This document shows, one piece after another, positions 1 through 8,331 of a stretch of DNA of 64,000 bases (within the stretch, counting starts at the first letter, position 1; the number at the start of each line of letters is the position of its first letter). Position numbers and translations under genes: made by a program. The notes beneath the pieces are model-generated. The model saw nothing but the letters and a program-made list of their open reading frames with translations, was not told the origin of the DNA and did no database searches. The stretch is taken from positions 124,001-188,000 of the forward strand of contig DDEZ01000010.1 of the NCBI GenBank assembly GCA_002336805.1. Reading direction: 5' to 3'. The stretch comes from Bacteroidetes bacterium UBA1941. GTDB taxonomy: Bacteria; Bacteroidota; Bacteroidia; Chitinophagales; LD1.

Positions 1-492
1 CGGCTCATCACTCCCGGCTACGGCTACGTCATAGCCCGAGCCGCCCATTGTAGCGTGCAGCAGTGCCACTCCATCCACACCAGCCCATGCAGACAGGCAG
101 TACACGAGTGTAGAGCTGGTGCCTAGTCCCCATTCATTAGGAAACTCGAGACTGGTCTCTACGGCTATATCATTGTCTCCGAAGAGAAAGGACGGATTCA
201 TTAGTCTCGCCTGCTGGAGCATCTGAGAGAGTGTGCGTGCGTCTTTGCTATCAGTATTGATGCACTGCAGCGTCTGCTTGTCAAAAGTGAGATGCAGCCA
301 GGGTTCTTTGAGGTGATTTAGCGCTATCCAGTAGAGGGTATTGCTTTGCCCGCTCAGTTCTTTCACGCGTAGGTGCTGGCCAAATTGTACGGGTATGGTC
401 AATACTTTAGCTCCTTCCAAAGCAAAATACTCGGAGGTCAGCATGAGTTTGCCGTGGCCGTAATAGTGGTGCTGGTCGGATGTGTGCTGCAC
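1..492 (-). CDS. GYDIA-family GHMP kinase, 5' part (cut by window edge)
   Basis: This is the N-terminal 164 residues of a GHMP-superfamily small-molecule kinase; the rest lies beyond base 1. It opens with YYGHGKLMLTSEYF (residues 10-23), like the N-terminal strand of mevalonate-type kinases. It carries the glycine/serine-rich ATP loop LGTSSTL (about 123-129) and a GYDVA motif (153-157), which marks the Bacteroidota family named after GYDIA. The likely start is a GTG whose first base is the last base of the TAG stop of the HMG-CoA reductase gene, so the two genes are translationally coupled. The substrate is unproven. The HMGR and squalene genes next door suggest mevalonate, phosphomevalonate or a related isoprenoid precursor. 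The family is confident; the substrate is inference. Confidence 0.85.
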   Translation of the reverse strand, partial: MQHTSDQHHYYGHGKLMLTSEYFALEGAKVLTIPVQFGQHLRVKELSGQSNTLYWIALNHLKEPWLHLTFDKQTLQCINTDSKDARTLSQMLQQARLMNPSFLFGDNDIAVETSLEFPNEWGLGTSSTLVYCLSAWAGVDGVALLHATMGGSGYDVAVAGSDEP

Positions 493-1835
493 TAGCTGCT
501 CTTTCGTAGCGTTTCGAGATAGTCGCGTACTGACGATACGGAGATCGTCTTATCCTCAAAGTAAACCCTCGCTTTCTCAGCCTCAGTATCTGTGGCCTGG
601 TACTGCGCGAGGATATTGGTGAGGTGCATCTTCATATGGCCCTTCTGTATGCCGGTAGTGGTCAGGGAGCGCACTGCGGCGAAGTTCTGCGCCAGGCCTA
701 CTGCCACGATCACAGACATGAGCTCCTTTGCATTAGGATTGCCCAGCAGCTCCAGGGAGCGCTTGGCCAGCGGGTGTAGCGAGGTAAGGCCACCCACGGT
801 ACCGATAGCCAGCGGCATGGTCATACCAAAGGTGAACACACCATCTTTTACCGTGCAGTCACTGAGACTGCGATATTGGCCATCACGACTGGCATAGGTA
901 TGTGCGCAGGACTCTACCGCGCGGAAGTCATTGCCGGTAGCCATCACCACGGAGTCTATACCGTTCATGATGCCTTTATTGTGCGTAGTGGCTCTGTATG
1001 GATCTATGGTAGCGATGGTCACCGCCCGGCGGAATTTCTCCGCAAACTCCTGTGCACTCATCTTGCCTCCCTCAAAGGTGCCAAGCTCTTCTATCTTACA
1101 TGAGACCTCGCAGCGCACCACGCAGTCTGGTGTATAGTTAGAGAGGATGCACATCACGATCTCGATGTCTTTCTCCGTAGGAGTGAAGATCGGGCTCTCG
1201 TCCATCATGTCCTTGAGCAGTGCGCCAAACTCCTCCAGGCAAGAGTTGATAAAGTTGGCCCCCATAGAGTCTACCGTCTCAAAGTAGCCGCGTATCTGGT
1301 AGTAGTTTGGCTCGATGTGAGAGAAGTCTATCAGCTCGAGGTCCTTGACCCCGCCACCGCGCTCCTCCATCTTGGCAGTGATAGGCTTGACGCCTGCTAT
1401 CAGCTTGCTCTTTATCTCTTTGAAGTAGGCTATGAATTTATCCTTGTCACCCTTATAGATGATATGTACCTGGCCGATCTTGACTGTAGACACCACGGTA
1501 GATTTAAATCCGCCACGTGTCAGCCAGAACTTCGCCGCATTGGACGCTGCCGCTACCACAGAGCTTTCCTCTGTGACCATTGGCACGGCGTAGACCTTGT
1601 CATTGATCTTAAAGTTGGGCGCGATACCAAAGGGTACGGGGAAATTGGCGATCGTGTTTTCGCTAAAGCCGTCGAGCAGCTTCTGCGATTCTATATTGTC
1701 ATGCCAGAATCCGGCAAACTCATTGAGTACCTCGATAGGATTGGCATAAAGGAAGTTTTTGGCTATCCATTTTATCTTATCGCGCTTGTTGAGTTTCGAG
1801 AAACCCGTGATGATCTGACCTTCTTCCTCCGTCAT
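492..1835 (-). CDS. mvaA: Class II hydroxymethylglutaryl-CoA reductase
   Basis: HMG-CoA reductase converts HMG-CoA to mevalonate, the committed step of the mevalonate pathway. The 447-residue soluble protein has no membrane segments. Class II signatures are in order: the catalytic Glu segment EESSVVAAASNAAK (from residue 89), the cofactor/substrate motif DSMGAN (189-194, with Ser where many have Ala), GTVGG in the second half, and GHMKMHLTNI near the C-terminus with the catalytic His. Class II enzymes are often labelled degradative after Pseudomonas mevalonii. Here the neighbours are a GHMP kinase, squalene monooxygenase, squalene synthase and oxidosqualene cyclase, which argues for a biosynthetic role. 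It sits 98 bases downstream of the monooxygenase gene on the same strand and overlaps the kinase by one base. Confidence 0.93.
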   Translation of the reverse strand: MTEEEGQIITGFSKLNKRDKIKWIAKNFLYANPIEVLNEFAGFWHDNIESQKLLDGFSENTIANFPVPFGIAPNFKINDKVYAVPMVTEESSVVAAASNAAKFWLTRGGFKSTVVSTVKIGQVHIIYKGDKDKFIAYFKEIKSKLIAGVKPITAKMEERGGGVKDLELIDFSHIEPNYYQIRGYFETVDSMGANFINSCLEEFGALLKDMMDESPIFTPTEKDIEIVMCILSNYTPDCVVRCEVSCKIEELGTFEGGKMSAQEFAEKFRRAVTIATIDPYRATTHNKGIMNGIDSVVMATGNDFRAVESCAHTYASRDGQYRSLSDCTVKDGVFTFGMTMPLAIGTVGGLTSLHPLAKRSLELLGNPNAKELMSVIVAVGLAQNFAAVRSLTTTGIQKGHMKMHLTNILAQYQATDTEAEKARVYFEDKTISVSSVRDYLETLRKSS

Positions 1836-1933
1836 GCCGCGCTAAAATAAGTTTTCGCTCTCACACAGACAATTGCCTGAAAGCCAAATATGAGGATCAT
1901 CGGTAGTTTGATAGACAACGCAGGTAAGTTTCA

Positions 1934-3304
1934 CTAAGCAAAAACCTTTTCTGCCACGCTGAAAGTGGCTCTGGTAAACATGCCCGGACGCTGGCTCAGC
2001 ACCAGCGGGGAGATGATATGCACGGCATTGCGGATCATGCGGTAGCTGCGGCTGATATTAGCCGGAGTGGGCCGGGGCAGGATGATCCTGCGCGCACCAT
2101 GCACCGCTACGGCAAAGAAATGCCGGATCAGTTTATTGCTGTCCCTATTGATGGCCGAGAGGAGGGAGAGGGGCACCTCTGAATTTTTGCCCCCCTGCTG
2201 CAGATAGCTGTAGCAGGCCTCTTTCAGATCCGGGTCACTCATTACCTTATAGAGCGCATCGGCCAGGATATTGATGCTGGCATTGGCTGCATAGCGTGTT
2301 TCATAGAAGGCGGCTACTGCGTTTTCTATGTTTTCCTGCGTAAAGCTCTCGCGGATGGCTATCAGCCTGTCAGCCAGATTGTGTACATCTGTCAGGGCTA
2401 CAGTCATGCCGCCGCCGGTGAGGGGATGGCGCATATTCAGTGAGTCGCCTACGAGTACAGCACCGGCTTTCAGTCGCGGATTGGCAGGTATCAGGTGGTT
2501 TGGCATCACACGAAATTTGCCTTCTTCTACCGCACGGAAGTATGCCGGCTGTATTTCCTTTGGCATCTGGCTGCCGATGGTCTCGCGGAGGTAGTGCGTC
2601 AGTTCCTCGCCTTTGCGTGGTGCCTGGTCTGAGGGGAAGTCTATCAGTACGCGCGTCTCCTCAGACGATACCGGATACACCAGCACCGGACTCGGCTCCG
2701 CCGCTATCACATGCCCGTGACCGGGAAATGGTAGCTCACAGTCCTTCATCAGCAGGCCGAGAAAGTAGCTGCTCACCGTCTTGGTCGTGTCAGACAGCTT
2801 CTCGCGAAAGGCCGAGAACATACCATCACACACGATGGTCAGCGGTGCAGACACGAGAGAGGTAGCATCGGCTCCTTTAAGGATATATTGTACGCCGGAG
2901 ATGACACCATCTGCTTCTGTGAGGCTGACTGCATTGCCCTCCAGTACGGTGATATTGTTTTGGGCTAAAAGCTCCGCACGGAGTGCCTGCAGCAGTTTGC
3001 CATTGCGCAGGCCACGGCCTGTCTGTGCGCCCGGATACTCTATGGAGAAGTGCTGGTCACGCAGGAAGAGAGCATAGCCGGTGATCTCCTGTGCATCATA
3101 GCCCTCCAGCGCCTTGCTGAGGCCCATCTGCTCTAGCTGTGTCACACCGCCGGGCTGCATCAGCTCACCTACTATGCGGTCCTGCTCACGCATATCTTTC
3201 TCCACCACCGCTACGCGGAAACCATGCCTGCCCAGATAGGCAGCTATCGAGGCACCAGCCACGCCGGCACCTATCACGCAAATGTCATACTTACTAGCAC
3301 TCAT
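1934..3304 (-). CDS. smo: Squalene monooxygenase (squalene epoxidase)
   Basis: This FAD-dependent monooxygenase oxidises squalene to 2,3-oxidosqualene using O2, the first oxygen-requiring step of sterol synthesis. The 456-residue protein has an N-terminal dinucleotide fold with GAGVAG (12-17) and the acidic strand end Glu35. It then has RIVGELMQPGG (43-53), a hallmark of squalene epoxidases rather than generic flavin hydroxylases, and DAQEITGYALF soon after. The second FAD motif, GDSLNMRHPLTGGGMTV, starts at residue 286. It lacks the N-terminal membrane extension of animal enzymes, and a hydrophobic C-terminal region may dock it on the membrane. The gene starts 19 bases after the squalene synthase stop, and its product is the substrate of the divergently encoded cyclase. 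Its presence separates this locus from hopanoid clusters, where unoxidised squalene is cyclised. Confidence 0.93.
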   Translation of the reverse strand: MSASKYDICVIGAGVAGASIAAYLGRHGFRVAVVEKDMREQDRIVGELMQPGGVTQLEQMGLSKALEGYDAQEITGYALFLRDQHFSIEYPGAQTGRGLRNGKLLQALRAELLAQNNITVLEGNAVSLTEADGVISGVQYILKGADATSLVSAPLTIVCDGMFSAFREKLSDTTKTVSSYFLGLLMKDCELPFPGHGHVIAAEPSPVLVYPVSSEETRVLIDFPSDQAPRKGEELTHYLRETIGSQMPKEIQPAYFRAVEEGKFRVMPNHLIPANPRLKAGAVLVGDSLNMRHPLTGGGMTVALTDVHNLADRLIAIRESFTQENIENAVAAFYETRYAANASINILADALYKVMSDPDLKEACYSYLQQGGKNSEVPLSLLSAINRDSNKLIRHFFAVAVHGARRIILPRPTPANISRSYRMIRNAVHIISPLVLSQRPGMFTRATFSVAEKVFA

Positions 3305-3323
3305 CTCTTGATTCTTGTCTCTA

Positions 3324-4526
3324 TCAGAACAGCACCGCCTTCTGCAGATCGATCTCCTCCATAGGTTGTATCTTACTCTTATAGCGGATCTTGTGGAGAT
3401 TGGCTATGATGGTGTGGCAGCGCTCCTTGGTCAGGTCGTAGTGCGGGTCGTTTTTGTCCAGCTTTTTCAGGATGTCGTTTGCAAATTTCTCCATCACCTT
3501 ATGCACGCTCTCCATGTCTGTGGTATGCAGCATCAGCACGGCGGCTATGCCCTTGCGGATCTTGACCACCTCACGGTACACGTCAGGGTTGTTGTAGATC
3601 TTGGCCAGGGTGGCTATGGCCATCACCTGGGGTATAGCGCAGAAGCGGAACACCTGTGGATGGCGTATAAGGCTCAGATAGTCAATGCAATCACCAACAT
3701 ATTGTAACGCATCGGTTACCAGATCATTGAGACAGGCACGGCTCTCGGCAGAGGTCGGATCCTGCATCAGCTCCTCCAGGCGGTGGGTGTACTTACCCCA
3801 TATTTCCTTTGGCCAGAAGCTACGGCCGAGGCTCAGGTCCTCATAGTAGTCGCGGGTGATATTGGTCTTCTGCAGCAGCAGGCCCATAGAGTTGGACAGC
3901 TTCAGTTGGTCTTTGAGCGCAGCGCTCTCTATACCTGAGGCAGAGAAAAGGCCCGACAGGCCGATACCCACGATACCCGCCACATAGTGGCAGTAGTGGT
4001 CATAGTCATGCAGGGTCACCAGCTTGCGCTCGGCAAAGTCTGCCATGCCGTTGCCCATCTTCCTGGTACTGGCCAGGATCACCTGCTGATAGTCTATCTT
4101 GAGAGATTTGAAGACGCGGATCACTTTATCAAAATTGGCCAGCAGCACGCGGTAGTCGTCAGAGTCACCCACCCCTTTGATCTGCCAGCCATCCTCCACA
4201 CACTTCATGTGAAACTCGCGCAGCAGCGGCAGGCGCAGCTCGGCAGGGTAGAGCATATCATCCTCTACAGAGTCCAGGCCGCGGAGTACGAGGTAGTAGA
4301 TACAAACAGGATCGCGCAGCTCTGTCGGCAGCTGATTGATGACCACGGCAAAGGAGCGGGACACCTTATTCAGCGCAGCATAGCAGAAGTCGCGGTCGCT
4401 CAGCTTCTCTGCCAGTACCTCCAGCGGCTCGTCGCTCTGGCGGATGTCAAAGCCGCCAAACTTGAGGCGAAACATGGCGATGATTTCATTAGGTCGGTGT
4501 GCGGATCTGATCAGGTCGCGTACCAT
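3324..4526 (-). CDS. sqs: Squalene synthase, eukaryotic-type (farnesyl-diphosphate farnesyltransferase)
   Basis: It condenses two farnesyl diphosphates head-to-head into squalene, using NAD(P)H. The 400-residue protein has both aspartate-rich motifs: LRGLDSVEDD (81-90) and DYYED (226-230). It also has the strongly eukaryote-like stretches YCHYVAGIVGIGLSGLF (from 178) and LQKTNITRDYYED (218-230), followed by GRSFWPKEIW. Those stretches distinguish it from phytoene synthases and from the bacterial HpnCDE route. The C-terminal membrane anchor of animal and fungal enzymes is not obvious. It is the first gene of the leftward run, divergent from the cyclase gene across a 225-base intergenic region. 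Confidence 0.94.
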   Translation of the reverse strand: MVRDLIRSAHRPNEIIAMFRLKFGGFDIRQSDEPLEVLAEKLSDRDFCYAALNKVSRSFAVVINQLPTELRDPVCIYYLVLRGLDSVEDDMLYPAELRLPLLREFHMKCVEDGWQIKGVGDSDDYRVLLANFDKVIRVFKSLKIDYQQVILASTRKMGNGMADFAERKLVTLHDYDHYCHYVAGIVGIGLSGLFSASGIESAALKDQLKLSNSMGLLLQKTNITRDYYEDLSLGRSFWPKEIWGKYTHRLEELMQDPTSAESRACLNDLVTDALQYVGDCIDYLSLIRHPQVFRFCAIPQVMAIATLAKIYNNPDVYREVVKIRKGIAAVLMLHTTDMESVHKVMEKFANDILKKLDKNDPHYDLTKERCHTIIANLHKIRYKSKIQPMEEIDLQKAVLF

Positions 4527-4751
4527 AATTTTTTATTTTCGGGTTAAGTGAAATGTTTGTTTTTATCAATGAAATACCCGTATCTTGCAACTATAAAGTT
4601 TAAGCCAACGGATACTTTGTTTAAATCAAAGCTAGATTAAGTCGGTTGAACTGCGAAATTTTATCGGCAAAAAATTATACACAGGATTTTTCCACCTGAG
4701 GCCTTCGGAAAGCAATACGCAGATAGCGTTTTGATACAGAAAAGATTAAAC
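4527..4751. promoter_or_regulatory. Divergent promoter region between squalene synthase and oxidosqualene cyclase genes
   Basis: These 225 A+T-rich bases must carry the promoters of both the leftward sqs-smo-HMGR-kinase run and the rightward cyclase gene. The best palindrome is the 17-base CTTTGTTTAAATCAAAG at 4615-4631, with arms CTTTG/CAAAG and one internal mismatch. It could be an operator. Poor -7-like matches are TACTTTG (4613-4619) on the plus strand and TATAGTTG on the minus strand. Neither is a perfect TAnnTTTG. The regulatory role is inference. Confidence 0.4.
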
Positions 4752-7022
4752 ATGTACGAAAAGAAAACCTGGGCTCACTGGCATCTCACATCTGATCGCG
4801 GCAGGTCGGTCTGGCACTTCCGCTCACCGCAGGGGCTGCCGGCAGACTGGCGCGGACCGCTGTCTACAGATCAGCAGGCCTTCCTCCGCGAGATGGAGGA
4901 GGACTTTGTCTATGACAAAAAGCAAAACCCCAATAGCGCAGACTGCGTCTACCGCAGCCAGCGTGCAGTGATCAGTACGGACCGTGACCAGCCACACCGT
5001 GATGCCCGCCAGTCTGTACGCGAGGCGATCAACTACTATCAGACCCTCCAGACCACAGACGGCAACTGGCCCGGAGACTACGGAGGCCCTATGTTTCTAC
5101 TGCCGGGACTGGCCATCGCCTCCTATGTCACAGAGAGCCCCTTTACCGCGCCGGAGGCCATGCTGATGCGCCGCTATATGCTAAACCACCAGAATGATGA
5201 CGGCGGCTGGGGCCTGCACCTGGAGGGGCACTCTACCATGTTTGGGACGGTGCTGCAATATGTAGCCTTACGGTTACTAGGCGCACGGGCAGTGGATACT
5301 GAGGTGGTCAGAGCGCGAAAATGGATACAGGTACACGGTGGTGCTACGGGCATACCGAGCTGGGGCAAGTTCTACATGAGCCTGCTGGGCCTCTATGAGT
5401 GGGAGGGCTGCAACACCCTGCTGCCAGAGCTATGGCTCCTGCCAAAATCACTGGCTATCCATCCCTCACACTACTGGTGCCATACGCGCATGGTGTACCT
5501 GCCCATGGCCTACTGCTATGGCCACAAGATCGTGATGAAGCCTACTGCGCTGATACAGGAGCTGCGTACGGAGCTCTATACTGAGCCCTACGGCCAGATC
5601 CGCTGGGCTGCCTGCCGGGACCTGTGCAGCGATACGGATATCTATTTCCCGCAGTCAGCTACGCTGAAATCGCTGAACGGTGTACTCAATGTCTATGAGA
5701 AAATGCACCTAAAGGGTACCCGCAAAAAGGCGCTTCGCTTTGCGCTGGACTATATCAATGCCGAGGACCAGCAGACCAACTATATCAATATCGGCCCGGT
5801 CAATCAAGCGCTGAACTCGATAGCCGTATGGCATGCCTATGGGCGCGAGTCGGAGCAGTACAGAAAGCACCGTGAGCGCTGGGCCGACTACCTCTGGGTG
5901 GCAGAAGATGGCATGAAGATGCAGGGCTACAATGGCTCTCAGCTGTGGGATACGGCCTTTGCCATGCAGGCGGTGAAGGAGGCCGCGATGGATGGTGAGT
6001 TTGCACAGATGGTGCAGCGTGGATATGACTATGTAGACAAAAGCCAGATACGCGGTGAGGTGGTGGACAGAGAGAAATTCTTCCGCCACATGCAGATAGG
6101 TGGGTGGCCCTTCTCTACGGTAGATCATGGCTGGCCTATCACAGACTGCACGGCAGAGGGCCTCAAGACCTTTATGCTGCTGAACCCTCAGGCTGAGCCG
6201 GAGCGGCTCTACCAGGCTGTGAATGTGCTGCTTTCCTACCAAAACGCTGACGGGGGCTGTGCCAGCTATGAGCTGACCCGCAGCCCTCAGTGGCTGGAGC
6301 TGCTCAACCCCTCAGAGGTCTTTGGCAATATCATGATAGACTACTCCTATACGGAGTGTACCTCGGCCTGTGTGCAGGCGCTGATCGCCTTTCACCAGCG
6401 GTATCCGGAGCATCGGCTAGAGGAGGTGAAAAGCTTTATCGAGAAGGGTGTACGCTTCATCCTCTCGCAGCAGCGGGCTGATGGCTCGTGGTACGGCTCG
6501 TGGGCAGTGTGCTTCACCTATGGTACCTGGTTTGGTGTGGAGGCGCTGAGCCGCTATGTAGCTATGAATGGCGCTGGCTGGCAGATGGACATCAGGGACA
6601 AGGCCAAAACTGCTTTGCAGAAAGCTACCGGGTTCCTTCTAGCCAAACAAAACGCTGATGGCGGCTGGGGAGAGTCTTTTGAGAGCTGCGTGCGCAAGGA
6701 ATACATCCCATCACCACAGTCTCAGGTGGTCAATACGTCTTGGGCGCTGCTGTCGCTCTTAGCCGCAGGCTGTACACAGTATGACAAACTGGAGCATGCT
6801 GCGCAGCTTCTTATTTCCCGGCAGGAAAAGAACGGCGACTGGCCGCAGGAGAATATCAGTGGCGTATTCAACCACAACTGCATGATCACGTACACGAGCT
6901 ATCGCAATGTGTTTCCTATCTGGGCGCTGGGCAGGTTTGCGCGCAGCGGCAATAATCTACTTGAATGGACTGCGGAGGACATAGTGGCGCGGTTTGAGCC
7001 TGCCGGTAAAGAGGCCCATTAG
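4752..7022 (+). CDS. osc: 2,3-oxidosqualene cyclase, cycloartenol-synthase-like
   Basis: This triterpene cyclase should fold 2,3-oxidosqualene into a protosterol cation and release a C30 sterol at the membrane. Using ATG 4752 (an upstream TTG at 4731 would add seven residues) the protein has 756 residues, typical of the family. The catalytic acid lies in ITDCTAE (Asp465), the oxidosqualene-cyclase form; squalene-hopene cyclases have DxDD instead. WCHTRMVYLPMAYCYG holds His244, equivalent to the active-site His of human lanosterol synthase. QW-type repeats recur, for example QTTDGNWP, NDDGGWG, QQRADGSWYGSW, QNADGGWGE and QEKNGDWP. Residues that decide product outcome in plants are Tyr393 (in GYNGSQ), His459 and Ile463, the cycloartenol synthase set. 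The 3' end overlaps a converging gene by 66 bases. The family assignment is firm; the exact product is inference. Confidence 0.95.
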   Translation: MYEKKTWAHWHLTSDRGRSVWHFRSPQGLPADWRGPLSTDQQAFLREMEEDFVYDKKQNPNSADCVYRSQRAVISTDRDQPHRDARQSVREAINYYQTLQTTDGNWPGDYGGPMFLLPGLAIASYVTESPFTAPEAMLMRRYMLNHQNDDGGWGLHLEGHSTMFGTVLQYVALRLLGARAVDTEVVRARKWIQVHGGATGIPSWGKFYMSLLGLYEWEGCNTLLPELWLLPKSLAIHPSHYWCHTRMVYLPMAYCYGHKIVMKPTALIQELRTELYTEPYGQIRWAACRDLCSDTDIYFPQSATLKSLNGVLNVYEKMHLKGTRKKALRFALDYINAEDQQTNYINIGPVNQALNSIAVWHAYGRESEQYRKHRERWADYLWVAEDGMKMQGYNGSQLWDTAFAMQAVKEAAMDGEFAQMVQRGYDYVDKSQIRGEVVDREKFFRHMQIGGWPFSTVDHGWPITDCTAEGLKTFMLLNPQAEPERLYQAVNVLLSYQNADGGCASYELTRSPQWLELLNPSEVFGNIMIDYSYTECTSACVQALIAFHQRYPEHRLEEVKSFIEKGVRFILSQQRADGSWYGSWAVCFTYGTWFGVEALSRYVAMNGAGWQMDIRDKAKTALQKATGFLLAKQNADGGWGESFESCVRKEYIPSPQSQVVNTSWALLSLLAAGCTQYDKLEHAAQLLISRQEKNGDWPQENISGVFNHNCMITYTSYRNVFPIWALGRFARSGNNLLEWTAEDIVARFEPAGKEAH

Positions 7023-8198
7023 CGCATTCACTATCGGGTTGCGGTGTCTGAGATAGCCGTACATGGGCTGCGGTATAGCACCTATGGTACTTTTCACCTC
7101 AGGTGCTGTGCGGCCAAAGTGCAGCAGGCGCAGGTCATGCTCCGTAGCATAGCGCACTACATCATATAGCATCCGCTGGTACAGGTTGTGCTCCTTATTG
7201 ACAGAGTAGTCTATGCCGCAGTAGTGTACCTCCGTCTTGTACGGCAGGATGAAGAGCGACATAAATCCCACCATCCGTCCATCCAGAAAGTACCCGAACA
7301 CCTTGTACATATCCGGACTCTGGCGCAGCTGTGCAGGGTAGTAGTCCTTTGGTAGTTTGGCTATGTTGAAGTCTGCTTTGTCAGCCACATTGCGGTAGAG
7401 CTGGTACGCCCGCTCTATATTCTCCTCCAGCTCGTCTGCGGTCAGCTGGCGCGAGGTGAGCTGCTGGCTGGTACTGATGATCTTTTTGGCGCGTACGCGG
7501 TACTTGGACGAGATGGCAGCCAGATAGTCGTCAAAGCTGTGCCACTCCTGCGGCAGCCGCATACTCATATCAGCCTCTACATAGATACGCTTATAGTTAT
7601 TGGTCAGGAATGCCTCATCAAAATCACCCACCGGCTCATACATATCAGGCATGAGCACGGCCTTGATGTATTTGCGCTGAGCGAGTATGTGGTCTATAGT
7701 ATGTGAGAGAAAATAGGACCGCTCCTGTATGGTAAACTCAGGCAGGAAAGAGATGCCCTGCTCACCGGTGATAAAGAGATTGCCGCTCACCAGCAGGGGG
7801 ATATCTATTTTGGCCACGAGGCCTTTGGTCAGGTTGAGCAGCTTATTTTTCAGGCCCTCATTATCCTGCGGGAAATAAGCCGTAAGATTAGTACCGCGAA
7901 ACCTGACCACCTGAAAGTAGCTGACACCTATCAGGCGTCCCTCGCGGCGGATCAGGGCGTAGAGAAACTCCATCTCGCCCGTCAGTGTGCGCTCCAGCAG
8001 CTGGAGATAGGCTGGCTGTAGCAGTGGCTGGTCGTGGCCTATAAATCGGAGCCAGTCTGCCTCCGGCACTGCGGCTATGGTATCGTACAATGAAATATCT
8101 ACAGCGGTCTCCCGGCTGATAGCAGACGAGCGGGGACAAAGACTCACAGACATGCAGCTGGACATATCTGACAGGGTTTGGTAATCGGGAGTAGGCAT
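6957..8198 (-). CDS. FemAB/GNAT-like acyltransferase family protein
   Basis: This 413-residue protein of the FemAB-like GNAT superfamily probably transfers an acyl or aminoacyl group; the substrate is unknown. The C-terminal half has the typical pattern of a GNAT fold: a long helix with ERAYQLYRNVADKADFN, a strand YKVFGYFLDGRMVGFMSLF, then EVHYCGIDY and LYDVVRYATEHDLRLLHFGRT. No signal peptide or membrane segment is seen. Several in-frame Met codons (residues 1, 12, 16) leave the start uncertain. The gene converges on the oxidosqualene cyclase gene and its last 66 bases lie inside that gene on the opposite strand. Whether it modifies a sterol, an ornithine-type lipid or a peptidoglycan precursor cannot be told from the sequence. 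Confidence 0.7.
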   Translation of the reverse strand: MPTPDYQTLSDMSSCMSVSLCPRSSAISRETAVDISLYDTIAAVPEADWLRFIGHDQPLLQPAYLQLLERTLTGEMEFLYALIRREGRLIGVSYFQVVRFRGTNLTAYFPQDNEGLKNKLLNLTKGLVAKIDIPLLVSGNLFITGEQGISFLPEFTIQERSYFLSHTIDHILAQRKYIKAVLMPDMYEPVGDFDEAFLTNNYKRIYVEADMSMRLPQEWHSFDDYLAAISSKYRVRAKKIISTSQQLTSRQLTADELEENIERAYQLYRNVADKADFNIAKLPKDYYPAQLRQSPDMYKVFGYFLDGRMVGFMSLFILPYKTEVHYCGIDYSVNKEHNLYQRMLYDVVRYATEHDLRLLHFGRTAPEVKSTIGAIPQPMYGYLRHRNPIVNALMGLFTGRLKPRHYVLRSPFK

Positions 8199-8331
8199 GC
8201 CATCATAGACGTACGAGGCTCAATTTTATGTCAAAGGTGTATTTTTTTCTTTAGTTTCAAAGTGCGGGCAAGATGCCAACAGTGCCGGACAATATAGAAC
8301 CAACCACTGCGTTTTAGCAAAAATTTGATCT

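Noticed and set aside
3324..4526. Phytoene synthase or HpnC/HpnD
   Set aside because: YCHYVAGIVG, LQKTNITRDYYED and the spacing of the Asp motifs match eukaryotic-type squalene synthase.
5709..6242. A 177-codon open frame on the minus strand inside the cyclase gene
   Set aside because: It is a shadow of the highly conserved cyclase frame and contains no plausible domain.
4752..7022. Squalene-hopene cyclase
   Set aside because: The catalytic motif is DCTAE, not DxDDTA, and a squalene monooxygenase gene is next to it.
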